NCBI RefSeq assembly: GCF_003399445.1
Contig: NZ_QUQO01000001.1
Coordinates: forward strand, 1,671,001 to 1,735,000
Length of the DNA stretch: 64,000 bases
Direction of reading: 5' to 3'
Source: Parvularcula marina
Lineage (GTDB): Bacteria; Pseudomonadota; Alphaproteobacteria; Caulobacterales; Parvularculaceae
Made by a program: the position numbers and the translations under genes. Of this stretch, positions 46,070 through 54,624 are shown piece by piece. Positions within the stretch are counted from its first letter, which is position 1. Each line of letters starts with the position of its first letter. The notes under the pieces were generated by a model. It saw only the letters and a list, made by a program, of their open reading frames with translations. It did no database searches and was not told the DNA's origin.

Positions 46070-46789
46070 TCAGCTCACTTCAGGCCACTTCTTCGGATTG
46101 AGCCCGCGGATCAGCAACCAAAGGGTGAGCGCGCCCTCCCCGACCAGAGCGGGCAGGATCACCATCATACTGATGATCTTTGCAAATGGACCATAATCCG
46201 CAAACAGAAGAGTTCCCATCCCATCCACAATGTATCCGGCACCGGCCAGGAAAAGCAGGATGCCGAGGAGGGCCGGCAGATAGGCCGCCCTGACCAGCAA
46301 GAGCCCGAGCAGGAAGATATGGATGCCAAAGAATACAAGTGAAACGGCGAACCCCGAACCATAAGATTTAAGTGCCAGATAGATCTCGGCCTGCGCGTTG
46401 ACGGGCGAGAGCGCATCCCCTGCCTCAACGATCTTCAGGATATGGACGAATTCGAGCGCAACAGCTGCGAACATGACCGTATAGACCAGCCGAAATAGCG
46501 CCGAGAGGAGTGACAGTTTTCGTCCGGCAGGGATCAGCAAATAGTATAGCGACCATGAGATGATCACATCGGCGATCAGCACGATGACAAATGCCGCTGC
46601 GCCAAGCCGAAACTGCCCCAGATTTTCCATCAGATTGGCGGTCGTGGCCGCGGGGTCTCCGTCGACAACCAGACCGCCGATCGCGAACATATTGGCAAAA
46701 ATCGCAAAACCGAAAATCAGTAGGTAGAAAAAGCCCGTGAGCCGAGCGAGTCCTTGCGCTTGCGATGCCGTCAGTGTGGATTTGTCCAT
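46070..46789 (-). CDS. DUF4386 family membrane protein
   Basis: A 239-residue protein with six or so hydrophobic helices. It begins with LARLTGFFYLLIFGFAIFANMF and contains YYLLIPAGRKLSLLSALFRLVYT and VSLVFFGIHIFLLGLLLVRAAYLP, the layout of DUF4386. The function is unknown. A second member of the family lies at 60.6-61.3 kb. The hppA gene and its terminator lie just upstream on the same strand, so this gene should have its own promoter. Confidence 0.82.
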   Translation of the reverse strand: MDKSTLTASQAQGLARLTGFFYLLIFGFAIFANMFAIGGLVVDGDPAATTANLMENLGQFRLGAAAFVIVLIADVIISWSLYYLLIPAGRKLSLLSALFRLVYTVMFAAVALEFVHILKIVEAGDALSPVNAQAEIYLALKSYGSGFAVSLVFFGIHIFLLGLLLVRAAYLPALLGILLFLAGAGYIVDGMGTLLFADYGPFAKIISMMVILPALVGEGALTLWLLIRGLNPKKWPEVS

Positions 46790-46819
46790 TCTTGCCCTCT
46801 CCCCATTCCTCTATTGCCC

Positions 46820-46851
46820 AAAGAAAAAGGGCGGCCCGAAAGCCGCCCTTT
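46820..46851 (-). terminator. Rho-independent terminator of hppA
   Basis: A perfect 10-bp stem (AAAGGGCGGC at 46826-46835 with GCCGCCCTTT at 46842-46851) and a 6-base loop. Read leftwards it is followed by TTTTTCTTT. It lies 26 bases after the hppA stop. Confidence 0.88.
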
Positions 46852-46876
46852 ACTAGATAATCAGACCTCGCCGGTG

Positions 46877-49072
46877 TCAACCGTGAGCAAAGAAGGCGAG
46901 CATCAAGAGTGCCACGATATTGGTGATCTTGATCATCGGGTTCACCGCAGGACCAGCTGTGTCCTTATACGGATCGCCGACGGTGTCGCCCGTCACGGCC
47001 GCTTTGTGGGCTTCTGAGCCCTTGCCACCATGATTGCCATCTTCGATGTATTTCTTGGCGTTGTCCCATGCGCCGCCACCCGCGGTCATGGAAAGCGCCA
47101 CGAAGAGGCCGGTGATGATCGTCCCCATCAGCATCGCACCGAGAGCTGACAGTGCAGCATCCTTACCGGCTGCCGCGCCATCAGGCGCGAAACCAGCAAC
47201 AGCAAGTCCGATCAGAACATAAAGAACAATCGGCCCAAGGATTGGCAGCAGTGACGGCACGATCATTTCCTTGATCGCCGCGCCCGTCAGCAGGTTCACG
47301 GCCCGCGCATAGTCAGGACGCTCCGTGCCCTGCATGATGCCCGGTTTCTCTTTGAACTGGCGGCGCACTTCCTCAACGATGGCGCCTGCCGCGCGGCCAA
47401 CGGCCTGCATGGCAAGGGAGCCGAAGAGGAAGGGCAGAAGCCCGCCTGCAAATAGGCCGATGATGACATACGGGTTCGACAGATCGAAGCTGACCGTCAC
47501 GCCCTCGAAGAACTCGAACTTGTCCGAATTCTCAACGAAGAATTCGAGATCCTTCGCATAGGCCGCGAACAGCACCAACGCGCCGAGGCCCGCAGAGCCA
47601 ATCGCATAGCCTTTGGTCACAGCCTTAGTCGTGTTGCCGACCGCATCGAGCGCATCCGTTGTCTCACGCACAGAGCTGTCGAGTTCGGACATCTCCGCAA
47701 TGCCGCCCGCATTGTCCGTCACCGGACCGAAGGCGTCGAGTGCGACGATCATCCCGGCAAGAGCCAGCATGGTCGTGACCGCCGTTGCGATCCCGTAAAG
47801 ACCGGCCACACCAAAGGTGAAGGCGATCCCCACCATGATGATCAGCGCCGGCAGGGCCGTTGCTTCCATGGAAACGGCAAGGCCCTGGATCACGTTTGTG
47901 CCGTGGCCGCTTTCAGAGGCCTTGGCGACGGATTTCACCGGACGGAAGCCCGTGCCGGTGTAATATTCCGTGACCCACACAATCGCGCCCGTGACGACGA
48001 GACCAGCAATGCCGCAGTAAAAGAGGCTTAGACCGGTAAAGGTCGTCGCACCATCACGTGTCGAGAAGACCTCGTCAAAGCCGAGCATCAGGCCGGTCAC
48101 AACAGCCAACGCGATGATCGACAGGCCACCGGTTGCGATCAGGCCCTTGTAGAGCGCGCCCATTACATTGGTGGAGCCCTTGGAGAGCTTCACGAAATAG
48201 GTGCCGATGATCGACGTCACGATGCAGCTTGCGCCGATCGTCAGCGGATAGAGCATAAAGGTGCGGACATTGTCGAAGACACCGTCACCGCCCGAGAGGA
48301 TCTGAATTTCCGTCGGCGCAAAGAGGATCGCGCCCAGAACCATGGTCGCCGCGATGGTCACGACATAGGTCTCGAACAGGTCAGCTGCCATGCCGGCACA
48401 GTCGCCGACATTGTCGCCCACATTGTCCGCGATGGTGGCAGCGTTCCGGGGATCATCCTCCGGGATACCTGCTTCGACCTTACCGACGAGGTCACCGCCG
48501 ACATCCGCACCCTTGGTGAAGATGCCGCCGCCCAGACGGGCAAAGACAGAGATCAGCGATGCACCGAGCGACAGGGCGATCAGCCCCTCGACAACACGGC
48601 GGTCATCGACATGCTCAGTCACGGAAGTGAGGACCGCGAAATAGACAGCGAGGCCGAGCAGCGCGAGGCCGGCGACCAGCATGCCTGTGACCGCGCCCGA
48701 CTTGAACGCGATGTCGAGACCCTTGGCGAGGCCGGAGCGCGAGGCTTCGGTCGTGCGCACATTGGCCCGGACCGAGACCAGCATGCCGATATAGCCTGCC
48801 GCGCCGGAAAGAACCGCGCCGAAAAGGAAGCCAACGGGCGGCGCCCAGTCACGGAAGAAAATGAAGAGAAGTGCAAATACCACGACACCAACAATGGTGA
48901 TCGTTGTGTATTGCTTGTTCAGATAGGCTTGCGCGCCTTCCTGAATGGCTTTGGCGATCTCCTGCATCCGATCTGTGCCGGCCGGTGCCTTCATCACGGA
49001 CTGCGCGGTGATGAAGCCATAGGCCACCGCCAGGAGGCCCGCCGCGATGACGAGCATTAGGGTCAGTGTCAT
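46877..49072 (-). CDS. hppA: K+-independent proton-translocating pyrophosphatase
   Basis: A 731-residue membrane protein with about 16 helices. It has the family motifs [35 protein letters not shown] (Mg-pyrophosphate site), [12 protein letters not shown] and a C-terminal [15 protein letters not shown]. The segment [10 protein letters not shown] carries Lys where K+-dependent enzymes have Ala (GNTTAA), which indicates the K+-independent H+-pumping subclass. It couples pyrophosphate hydrolysis to proton export, saving energy under stress. It is the sole gene of its unit and ends at a strong terminator. Confidence 0.95.
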   Translation of the reverse strand: MTLTLMLVIAAGLLAVAYGFITAQSVMKAPAGTDRMQEIAKAIQEGAQAYLNKQYTTITIVGVVVFALLFIFFRDWAPPVGFLFGAVLSGAAGYIGMLVSVRANVRTTEASRSGLAKGLDIAFKSGAVTGMLVAGLALLGLAVYFAVLTSVTEHVDDRRVVEGLIALSLGASLISVFARLGGGIFTKGADVGGDLVGKVEAGIPEDDPRNAATIADNVGDNVGDCAGMAADLFETYVVTIAATMVLGAILFAPTEIQILSGGDGVFDNVRTFMLYPLTIGASCIVTSIIGTYFVKLSKGSTNVMGALYKGLIATGGLSIIALAVVTGLMLGFDEVFSTRDGATTFTGLSLFYCGIAGLVVTGAIVWVTEYYTGTGFRPVKSVAKASESGHGTNVIQGLAVSMEATALPALIIMVGIAFTFGVAGLYGIATAVTTMLALAGMIVALDAFGPVTDNAGGIAEMSELDSSVRETTDALDAVGNTTKAVTKGYAIGSAGLGALVLFAAYAKDLEFFVENSDKFEFFEGVTVSFDLSNPYVIIGLFAGGLLPFLFGSLAMQAVGRAAGAIVEEVRRQFKEKPGIMQGTERPDYARAVNLLTGAAIKEMIVPSLLPILGPIVLYVLIGLAVAGFAPDGAAAGKDAALSALGAMLMGTIITGLFVALSMTAGGGAWDNAKKYIEDGNHGGKGSEAHKAAVTGDTVGDPYKDTAGPAVNPMIKITNIVALLMLAFFAHG

Positions 49073-49262
49073 GGGTGTTATCCCCTCTCCAATTGGTTAT
49101 TTCGCCCTTGCGAGAACCGCTGGACGTTTTTCAACCAATGAAACTGTCAGCGGTTGGCGTCAGAATCAATTGCATTGTCAGCCCTTCCCGCATTTGGAGT
49201 CCTGAACCTCACCTTAAACATTCTGTTTTAGGGCGGCGCTTGGGGAACTCTGGGAGAGGTGT

Positions 49263-50297
49263 ATGCGCCACCTCATTATTATTGCGGCTACACTGGCTCT
49301 TTTGGGATGCGGACCTGAAGAAGAGCCGACGCCTACGCGCGCAGCGGCAGAAAACTATCACCGAGAGCTGCGGGGATATGAATATCACGAAGATGTGATG
49401 CGCGATTCCGAAGGGACGCATTATTATGTCCAGTCCGCGCTCAGCGGCTATTTCCGAACAGATGACGAGGACTTGCCGGTAAGTCTCACTGAACTTGCAA
49501 GTTCCGGCTGTCAGATCCCGCGCCCCGAAGAGACGGACGCTCTTTACATTGTCCATGTCGGTGGCAGTGAGCAGCAGGCCCCGATCCATTACATCACCAA
49601 CCAAGCCATGAATGACGCCGCCGAGCGGATGGTCAGCGCCTATGTCCAGCGCGAAGGCGACATGCCCGCCTATGCCCGCTTCAAAGCCGGCCGGACGATG
49701 CCCATCACGAATGTCGTCGTGACCGAGCGCGAAAAACCCGTCTTTCTTATCCTGATCAGTCAGGGCGACCTCATCTGGTCCTTCCAGCCTGCTGAAGGCA
49801 CACAGATCCGCCAGATCGTCGCACTGACCCCGGGGATGCTCGGCTTTGCGCATCTGCCGGAAGGCACAGAGGTTCACTCCCTTTATGGCAGGAGCCTTGC
49901 CCGCTGCGGCATCAAGCCTGCGCGGATGCCAAAAGAGCACTGGTCCTTTGTCCGCAATGTGAAGGAGTCCTCCTACGGCCAGGATCTCCTCGCTGAGAAC
50001 AGGAAACGCGCCCGCGACTTTGACCGCTGGATGCGCGAGACTTTCGACCTTGGTTTTTATAGCGCTGTTGAGGGCCTCCATCTCAGCAACGCGCTGATTG
50101 GCCCGATGCCGGCCAGCGAGGACGCTCGCGCACCTTACCTGCCGCTCTTGGGCAGCGCTGTCCTTCTGTCTCCGTCGGATTTCGTCATGGCCGCGTCCCA
50201 AAAGACATTCAGTAGCCAGAGCGAAGCACTGGTCCGTCAAACCGCCACTGAAGCCGCGGGCGGCAGTCTTTCAAATCTCGTTGCAAGGGGAAACTGA
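49263..50297 (+). CDS. Unrecognised lipoprotein
   Basis: A 344-residue lipoprotein from ATG 49263, preceded by GGGAGAGG. The lipobox is LLGC (Cys16), followed by an acidic linker (GPEEEPTPT). The mature domain has a central ITNVVVTEREKPVFLILISQGDLIWSFQPAEG beta-rich segment, and only a few cysteines (SGCQIP, RCGIKP). I recognise no family. The next gene starts 3 bases after its stop, so the two are probably co-translated and may act together in the periplasm. Confidence 0.75.
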   Translation: MRHLIIIAATLALLGCGPEEEPTPTRAAAENYHRELRGYEYHEDVMRDSEGTHYYVQSALSGYFRTDDEDLPVSLTELASSGCQIPRPEETDALYIVHVGGSEQQAPIHYITNQAMNDAAERMVSAYVQREGDMPAYARFKAGRTMPITNVVVTEREKPVFLILISQGDLIWSFQPAEGTQIRQIVALTPGMLGFAHLPEGTEVHSLYGRSLARCGIKPARMPKEHWSFVRNVKESSYGQDLLAENRKRARDFDRWMRETFDLGFYSAVEGLHLSNALIGPMPASEDARAPYLPLLGSAVLLSPSDFVMAASQKTFSSQSEALVRQTATEAAGGSLSNLVARGN

Positions 50298-50300
50298 CCC

Positions 50301-51068
50301 ATGTTCGACAACAGTCCCATTTCCATGATTACCAAGCTGATCGGCCTTTGCTGTTTCGGTGTGTTTCTTGCGACCCAGCTGAATGTCTTCAATCACGTGC
50401 AAGGCATGACCTATGCGATGAATGGCGGTGACCGGCAAAAAGATCCGCTGGCAGATCAGGGGATCATCGTCTCCAACAACACGATGGATCATAACCGCAA
50501 GATCATGTCGTCCGCCTATATGGCGACTGTCAAACAGGACGACATCGACGCCTATCGCAACGTGACCTTCTCCGCACAGGTGCCGGTCAAACAGCTTCTT
50601 CAGGACGGAGAGAGCCGTCCCGAGGATGGGTTCGAAGGGGTATTCGCTGAATCCCGTGCAGTTTTCTACGCACAGGAAGAATGCGAGCGACTGCTACAGA
50701 CAATGGCGTCGAGCTGTCAGGTCGTCCGCGCCACTGGCAAGTACAAGCGCGATATCGTCGACATCTCCGCCGTTCTGAAATTCACGCAAAAAGCCGCGTT
50801 CGGCGAACTTGATGCAACGACTGCCTGGTCATTCAACGAAGTTCAGGTGAACATGACCGACGGCATGGTGACTTCGCCCCGTCAGTATGCCCACAAAAAA
50901 CGCCTGCAATTCTATCGCAAGGCGGTCAGTGAATGCACTCAGATCAAGCGTCGCGCAGGGAATTGTGCGATCACCAGTATTCGCATCAGCTCGTTTCAGG
51001 AATCGAACAGCACGATGGTCAATATGAATGCTTCTGCCGAATACGGCTTTCTGATGCGTCAGAGATAA
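50301..51068 (+). CDS. Unrecognised membrane-anchored periplasmic protein
   Basis: A 255-residue protein with one N-terminal helix (MITKLIGLCCFGVFLATQLNVF, about 9-30) serving as a signal anchor. The soluble part holds a QEECERLLQTMASSCQVV segment and a repeat of that type (CTQIKRRAGNCAITSIRISSF) near the C-terminus, each a pair of cysteines about 9-11 residues apart before beta strands. I do not recognise it. It follows the lipoprotein gene by 3 bases (AAGGGG about ten bases before the ATG), forming a two-gene operon. Confidence 0.72.
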   Translation: MFDNSPISMITKLIGLCCFGVFLATQLNVFNHVQGMTYAMNGGDRQKDPLADQGIIVSNNTMDHNRKIMSSAYMATVKQDDIDAYRNVTFSAQVPVKQLLQDGESRPEDGFEGVFAESRAVFYAQEECERLLQTMASSCQVVRATGKYKRDIVDISAVLKFTQKAAFGELDATTAWSFNEVQVNMTDGMVTSPRQYAHKKRLQFYRKAVSECTQIKRRAGNCAITSIRISSFQESNSTMVNMNASAEYGFLMRQR

Positions 51069-51080
51069 GCGGCGGCCATA

Positions 51081-51473
51081 TCAACCTAGCCGCTCTTCCA
51101 GCCATGCTCGCAGGACGGCTGCATTATCCGTACCCAGTTTGATCTGGGGGTCAGCGAAATCTTTCGTGCGGATCCGCAAGGAACCGGGCAGCGCCTCAAC
51201 GGCCGAGACTTCACTCCGCGCAAGGATCCGGACCAGCGGGAACATTCCCATCGGACGGATAATCGCAACGCGGTGAGCGCCAAGACCAAGCAGGACGCCG
51301 CCCTTGAAGACGCGCTCTTCTTCGGGCGTTTCACCCGGATGGGCTTTCAGAAAATGCGCCCGCGCTTCCTCAATGGAGAATTCAGCTTCGCGGCCTTTGC
51401 CGAGCCGGTTGAGCAGCAGGGCCACCCCGCCGATCGCGACAGCCACAAAGACGAAATAGAGCAGGAGCGCCAT
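51081..51473 (-). CDS. Unrecognised protein with N-terminal membrane helix
   Basis: A 130-residue protein with a helix at the very N-terminus (ALLLYFVFVAVAIGGVALLLNRL) and a cytoplasmic-looking domain: SIEEARAHFLKAHPGETPEEERVFKGGVLLGL, then a beta-rich part (VAIIRPMGMFPLVRILARSEV). No named family comes to mind. It starts 3 bases after the nitrilase stop on the same strand, the last gene of the lptM-lysA-nitrilase operon. Confidence 0.72.
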   Translation of the reverse strand: MALLLYFVFVAVAIGGVALLLNRLGKGREAEFSIEEARAHFLKAHPGETPEEERVFKGGVLLGLGAHRVAIIRPMGMFPLVRILARSEVSAVEALPGSLRIRTKDFADPQIKLGTDNAAVLRAWLEERLG

Positions 51474-51476
51474 GGC

Positions 51477-52469
51477 CTATTCCTTGAAGGTGACGGTCGA
51501 TTGCCGTCGTCTGTTGACGTGAAGGTCAAAAACATCCGGACGCGAATAATGCCCCACCACATCCAGCGTCAGATGCGCCCGCCGGACATGGGCGTGATCG
51601 AGATCCGCAACAAGCAGAGCCTCCTTATCGAGCACCGGCGGAATGACCCAATTGCCGTCAGGATCCGCAATGCAGCTTGCGCCATTCGCAAGTTGGCCTG
51701 CATCATTGAGCTTGCCGATATCCGGCAGGTTGAGTTGCGGCACATCCGCGCCTGACATCAGACCAGAGACAGAAAGAGCATATCCCCGCCCTTCCCGCGC
51801 GATCATCGGCGTCAGTTGCTCCGTATTATGAAGACCACCCGGCCATACGGCGACGTGCAGGTCCTCGCCTTGCGCATAAAGACTGGCCCGTGCGAGCGGC
51901 AGCCAGTTCTCCCAGCAATTAAGACCACCTGCGGTGAAAGCGCCAAGCTTGTGGACGCGCAACCCATTCCCATCGCCAGCGCCCCAGACAAGCCGTTCCT
52001 CATAGGTTGGCATCAACTTGCGGTGCACTGATTTAATCTCTCCATCCTCGCCGATATAGACAAGGCTGGCGTAAAGCGTATGGCCGCCGCGATCGGCTGC
52101 CCGCTCCATCACCCCAAGATAGACCGCCATTTTCGCGTCACGCGCCATGGCGCAGAGCGGCTCAAGATGCCCGCTTTCGATCTCGACACCATGATCGAGA
52201 TAATGCGCATACCACTCTTTCTGGACGTCACTTTCGAACTGGGCGCCATCGGTCCGCTCGACCCAGAAAGGGTAGCCCGGCACGAGGGATTCTCCGAAAC
52301 AGACAAGCTGCGCGCCTTCACTGGCGGCCTGCCCGGCGCAAGCTGCGACTTTCTCCAGGGTTGCATCACGATCAAGCCAGACCGGCGCAATCTGCGCCAG
52401 CGCAACGGTCAGCCTGCCTTTTTCCCGGATCGTGCCCTGATCAGACGGGCGGATGATTTCAAGCGCCAT
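51477..52469 (-). CDS. Carbon-nitrogen hydrolase (nitrilase superfamily)
   Basis: A 330-residue protein from ATG 52469 (GAGG upstream). The catalytic triad is Glu60 (FGESLVPGYP), Lys151 (HRKLMPTYEERL) and Cys185 (GGLNCWENWLP). The GYPFW segment and NCWENW spacing suit true nitrilases or closely related nitrile/amide hydrolases rather than biotinidase-type enzymes. The substrate is unknown. It follows lysA by 8 bases and precedes the small membrane protein, so it is in the lysine operon. Confidence 0.88.
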   Translation of the reverse strand: MALEIIRPSDQGTIREKGRLTVALAQIAPVWLDRDATLEKVAACAGQAASEGAQLVCFGESLVPGYPFWVERTDGAQFESDVQKEWYAHYLDHGVEIESGHLEPLCAMARDAKMAVYLGVMERAADRGGHTLYASLVYIGEDGEIKSVHRKLMPTYEERLVWGAGDGNGLRVHKLGAFTAGGLNCWENWLPLARASLYAQGEDLHVAVWPGGLHNTEQLTPMIAREGRGYALSVSGLMSGADVPQLNLPDIGKLNDAGQLANGASCIADPDGNWVIPPVLDKEALLVADLDHAHVRRAHLTLDVVGHYSRPDVFDLHVNRRRQSTVTFKE

Positions 52470-52477
52470 GCGACACC

Positions 52478-53737
52478 TCAAAGCCAGGACGGCACAGCCT
52501 CTCCGGACAGCATGTCCTCATAGCTGGGACGTTTACGGATAATGGCAAACCGCTCTCCATCGACGAGCACTTCCGGGGCCAGTGGCCGAGTGTTGTATTG
52601 CGAACTCTGCGTCGCGCCATAGGCACCTGCACCACGGAACGCGAGCAACGCGCCTTCCTTTGGGTCACGCAACGCGGCATCGCGCAGGAAAACGTCCGTC
52701 GACTCACAGACTGGCCCGGCAATATGGCAGGATTTTGGCTCCGCATCCGATTGCGCAACTTCCTGCACGTCATGGTGAGAGCCATAAAGCGCCGGGCGCA
52801 TCAGATCGTTCATGCCGCCATCGACGATGACATATTGCGTTCCGTCCTGATCTTTCTGGAGCAAGACCTCTGTGACGAAGAGACCCGCATTCCCGGCGAT
52901 CAGCCGGCCGGGCTCCATGATCACCTGCACCCCCAGATCGTCTGTCAGGCGGCGAATGATCGCGGCATAATCAGAGGGCAGCGGCGGCACTTCGCCATCC
53001 TGCCGGTAGGGGATGCCAAGACCGCCGCCCAGATCGAGGGAAGCTACTTCACAGCCCTTCCCGCGCAACGCCGTCACAAGGTCACGGCCTCGTCCTGCAG
53101 CCTTCTCGAACGGCATCAGCGAGGTGATCTGCGAGCCGATATGCATCGCAATCCCGCGCGGCGCGAGCGAGGGGTGGGCCGCAGCTTCCGTATAAAGACG
53201 GACAGCCTCATCCCAAGGGATACCGAACTTGTCGTTCTTACGCCCCGTCGAGATGCGCGTGTCTGTCCCGGCATCGACATCCGGATTAACGCGCAGGGCC
53301 AGCGGAGCTGCAACGTCCATCTCCTCTGCCACACCGGCGAGTTGGCGAAGCTCCGCCTCACTCTCGACATTGAACTGCAGGATGCCGGCTTCGAGCGCCG
53401 CCTTCATCTCGGCGCGCGTCTTGCCAACACCTGAAAAGACGATCCGATCCGCCGGAATGCCGGCTTTCAGGGCACGGAAGAGCTCTCCGCCCGATACGAT
53501 ATCCGCGCCCGCGCCTTCTTTTCCCAGCAACGAGAGGACGGCGATATTCGACAGCGCCTTGACCGCAAAAGCGACCAACGCACCTGACCCCGCAAAGCCT
53601 TCGGCAAAAACCCGGTAATGGCGGCGCAAGGTGGCCGCGGCATAGACGTAGAACGGCGTGCCCACCTCATCAGCGATAAGGGGAAGCGGCACATCCTCCG
53701 CATGAAGAACGCCATCACGATAGGTGAAATGATCCAT
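52478..53737 (-). CDS. lysA: Diaminopimelate decarboxylase
   Basis: A 419-residue fold-III PLP enzyme. The PLP lysine is Lys60 in LVAFAVKALSN, followed by DIVSGGELFRAL, the HIGSQIT loop, DLGGGLGIPY, EPGRLIAGNAG and the C-terminal CESTDVF. LysA removes CO2 from meso-diaminopimelate, the last step of lysine synthesis. It lies 18 bases after lptM, the normal alphaproteobacterial arrangement (argH is not present here). Confidence 0.96.
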   Translation of the reverse strand: MDHFTYRDGVLHAEDVPLPLIADEVGTPFYVYAAATLRRHYRVFAEGFAGSGALVAFAVKALSNIAVLSLLGKEGAGADIVSGGELFRALKAGIPADRIVFSGVGKTRAEMKAALEAGILQFNVESEAELRQLAGVAEEMDVAAPLALRVNPDVDAGTDTRISTGRKNDKFGIPWDEAVRLYTEAAAHPSLAPRGIAMHIGSQITSLMPFEKAAGRGRDLVTALRGKGCEVASLDLGGGLGIPYRQDGEVPPLPSDYAAIIRRLTDDLGVQVIMEPGRLIAGNAGLFVTEVLLQKDQDGTQYVIVDGGMNDLMRPALYGSHHDVQEVAQSDAEPKSCHIAGPVCESTDVFLRDAALRDPKEGALLAFRGAGAYGATQSSQYNTRPLAPEVLVDGERFAIIRKRPSYEDMLSGEAVPSWL

Positions 53738-53755
53738 CAGAGTGGCCCCGGTCTG

Positions 53756-53881
53756 CTACCGCGTGAAGGACTGATCCTGATTGCCAGGAGGCGGCGGTGT
53801 GTCGAGCGGCGCCTTGCGCCCGCAGGCACTCAGCGAAAAGGCGGAGACGAGGATGAGCAGGGCGAAGATAATCCGGGACAT
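53756..53881 (-). CDS. lptM: LptM-like small lipoprotein
   Basis: A 41-residue lipoprotein, MSRIIFALLI followed by VSAFSLSAC (Cys20) and GRKAPLDTPPPPG. The lipobox followed by a Gly-[RK]-[KR]-x-P-L motif is the signature of LptM (YifL), which helps the LptD/LptE translocon mature by disulfide rearrangement. It ends 18 bases before lysA, the position it holds in alphaproteobacteria. The frame is short, but signal, motif and synteny agree. Confidence 0.85.
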   Translation of the reverse strand: MSRIIFALLILVSAFSLSACGRKAPLDTPPPPGNQDQSFTR

Positions 53882-53928
53882 GATCGACCGATTGCGCCGC
53901 TCGCCGGGGGCCGTCAAGTAGAGCCGTC

Positions 53929-54606
53929 ATGACCGACCCGCATGCTCCGCGAACTGCCCCGCTCGGCCGCCTGATCAAGCTCATGGCCCTGATCGGGGCC
54001 GGCTTCATCCTCTTTGTGGTTTTCGCCGCCTCCCAGAAACCCCGGACCGGCCCGCCGGGCCTTGAGGAGCTGGCCGCGCGCATGCCCGGCGTCAGGTTGA
54101 CGGCGAATGAGGACGGTCTTGCCGCCTTTCTGGCTCCCGGAGAGGAGGCAGAAACTTATGACGTCCTCGGCGCACCCGAGGGTCTGCCGGGCGCCATCGC
54201 GGTCTATTTCTGGCCCGCCGACTGCACCACACATTGCGAGACCGCGGCACAAGCTTTCATCGCGGGGCTGGGTAGCAATTCTGTCTTCACCCCCGTTATC
54301 GCCCGCCAGATTCCGCGTTCAGCGGGCCAAAGATGGGAAGCGGCACTGCCGATGGGCGTCATCGGGGTCAATCATTTCGGCGGCGCCCATCGCGAGCACC
54401 TTTCCGGGTCGCCACGACACATTGTGATTTTCTATCGAAACAACCGCGAAATCGCCCGCGCCAGCGGCGTCGACTGGTCAAAACAGCCTGCACAGGACCT
54501 AATTCGCGCCCTTCAGGACACACTTTTACCGGATATTGTATTTTTCTTCGCACCTGCACTGTGCGTCGCAACCAGTTCATGGTTAATGATTCGGCGTGTC
54601 CCTTGA
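53929..54606 (+). CDS. Thioredoxin-like-fold candidate, otherwise unrecognised
   Basis: A 225-residue protein with an N-terminal helix (LIKLMALIGAGFILFVVFAA) and a second hydrophobic stretch at the C-terminus (DIVFFFAPALCVATSSWLMI). The soluble part has AVYFWPADCTTHCETAAQAF, with cysteines spaced C-x3-C rather than CxxC, and a later HIVIFYRNNREIARASG strand typical of thioredoxin folds. Related genes at this spot beside lptM-lysA in other alphaproteobacteria encode TlpA-type proteins. The fold call is inference. It is divergent from lptM by 47 bases. Confidence 0.6.
   Translation: MTDPHAPRTAPLGRLIKLMALIGAGFILFVVFAASQKPRTGPPGLEELAARMPGVRLTANEDGLAAFLAPGEEAETYDVLGAPEGLPGAIAVYFWPADCTTHCETAAQAFIAGLGSNSVFTPVIARQIPRSAGQRWEAALPMGVIGVNHFGGAHREHLSGSPRHIVIFYRNNREIARASGVDWSKQPAQDLIRALQDTLLPDIVFFFAPALCVATSSWLMIRRVP
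54579..54586 (-). promoter_or_regulatory. CtrA half-site-like motif
   Basis: ATGGTTAA is the complement of the CtrA half-site TTAACCAT. It lies 39 bases before the start of the 554-residue lipoprotein gene and inside the end of the preceding gene. The single half-site could be chance. Confidence 0.2.
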
Positions 54607-54624
54607 GGCTATGGAGAGATACCC

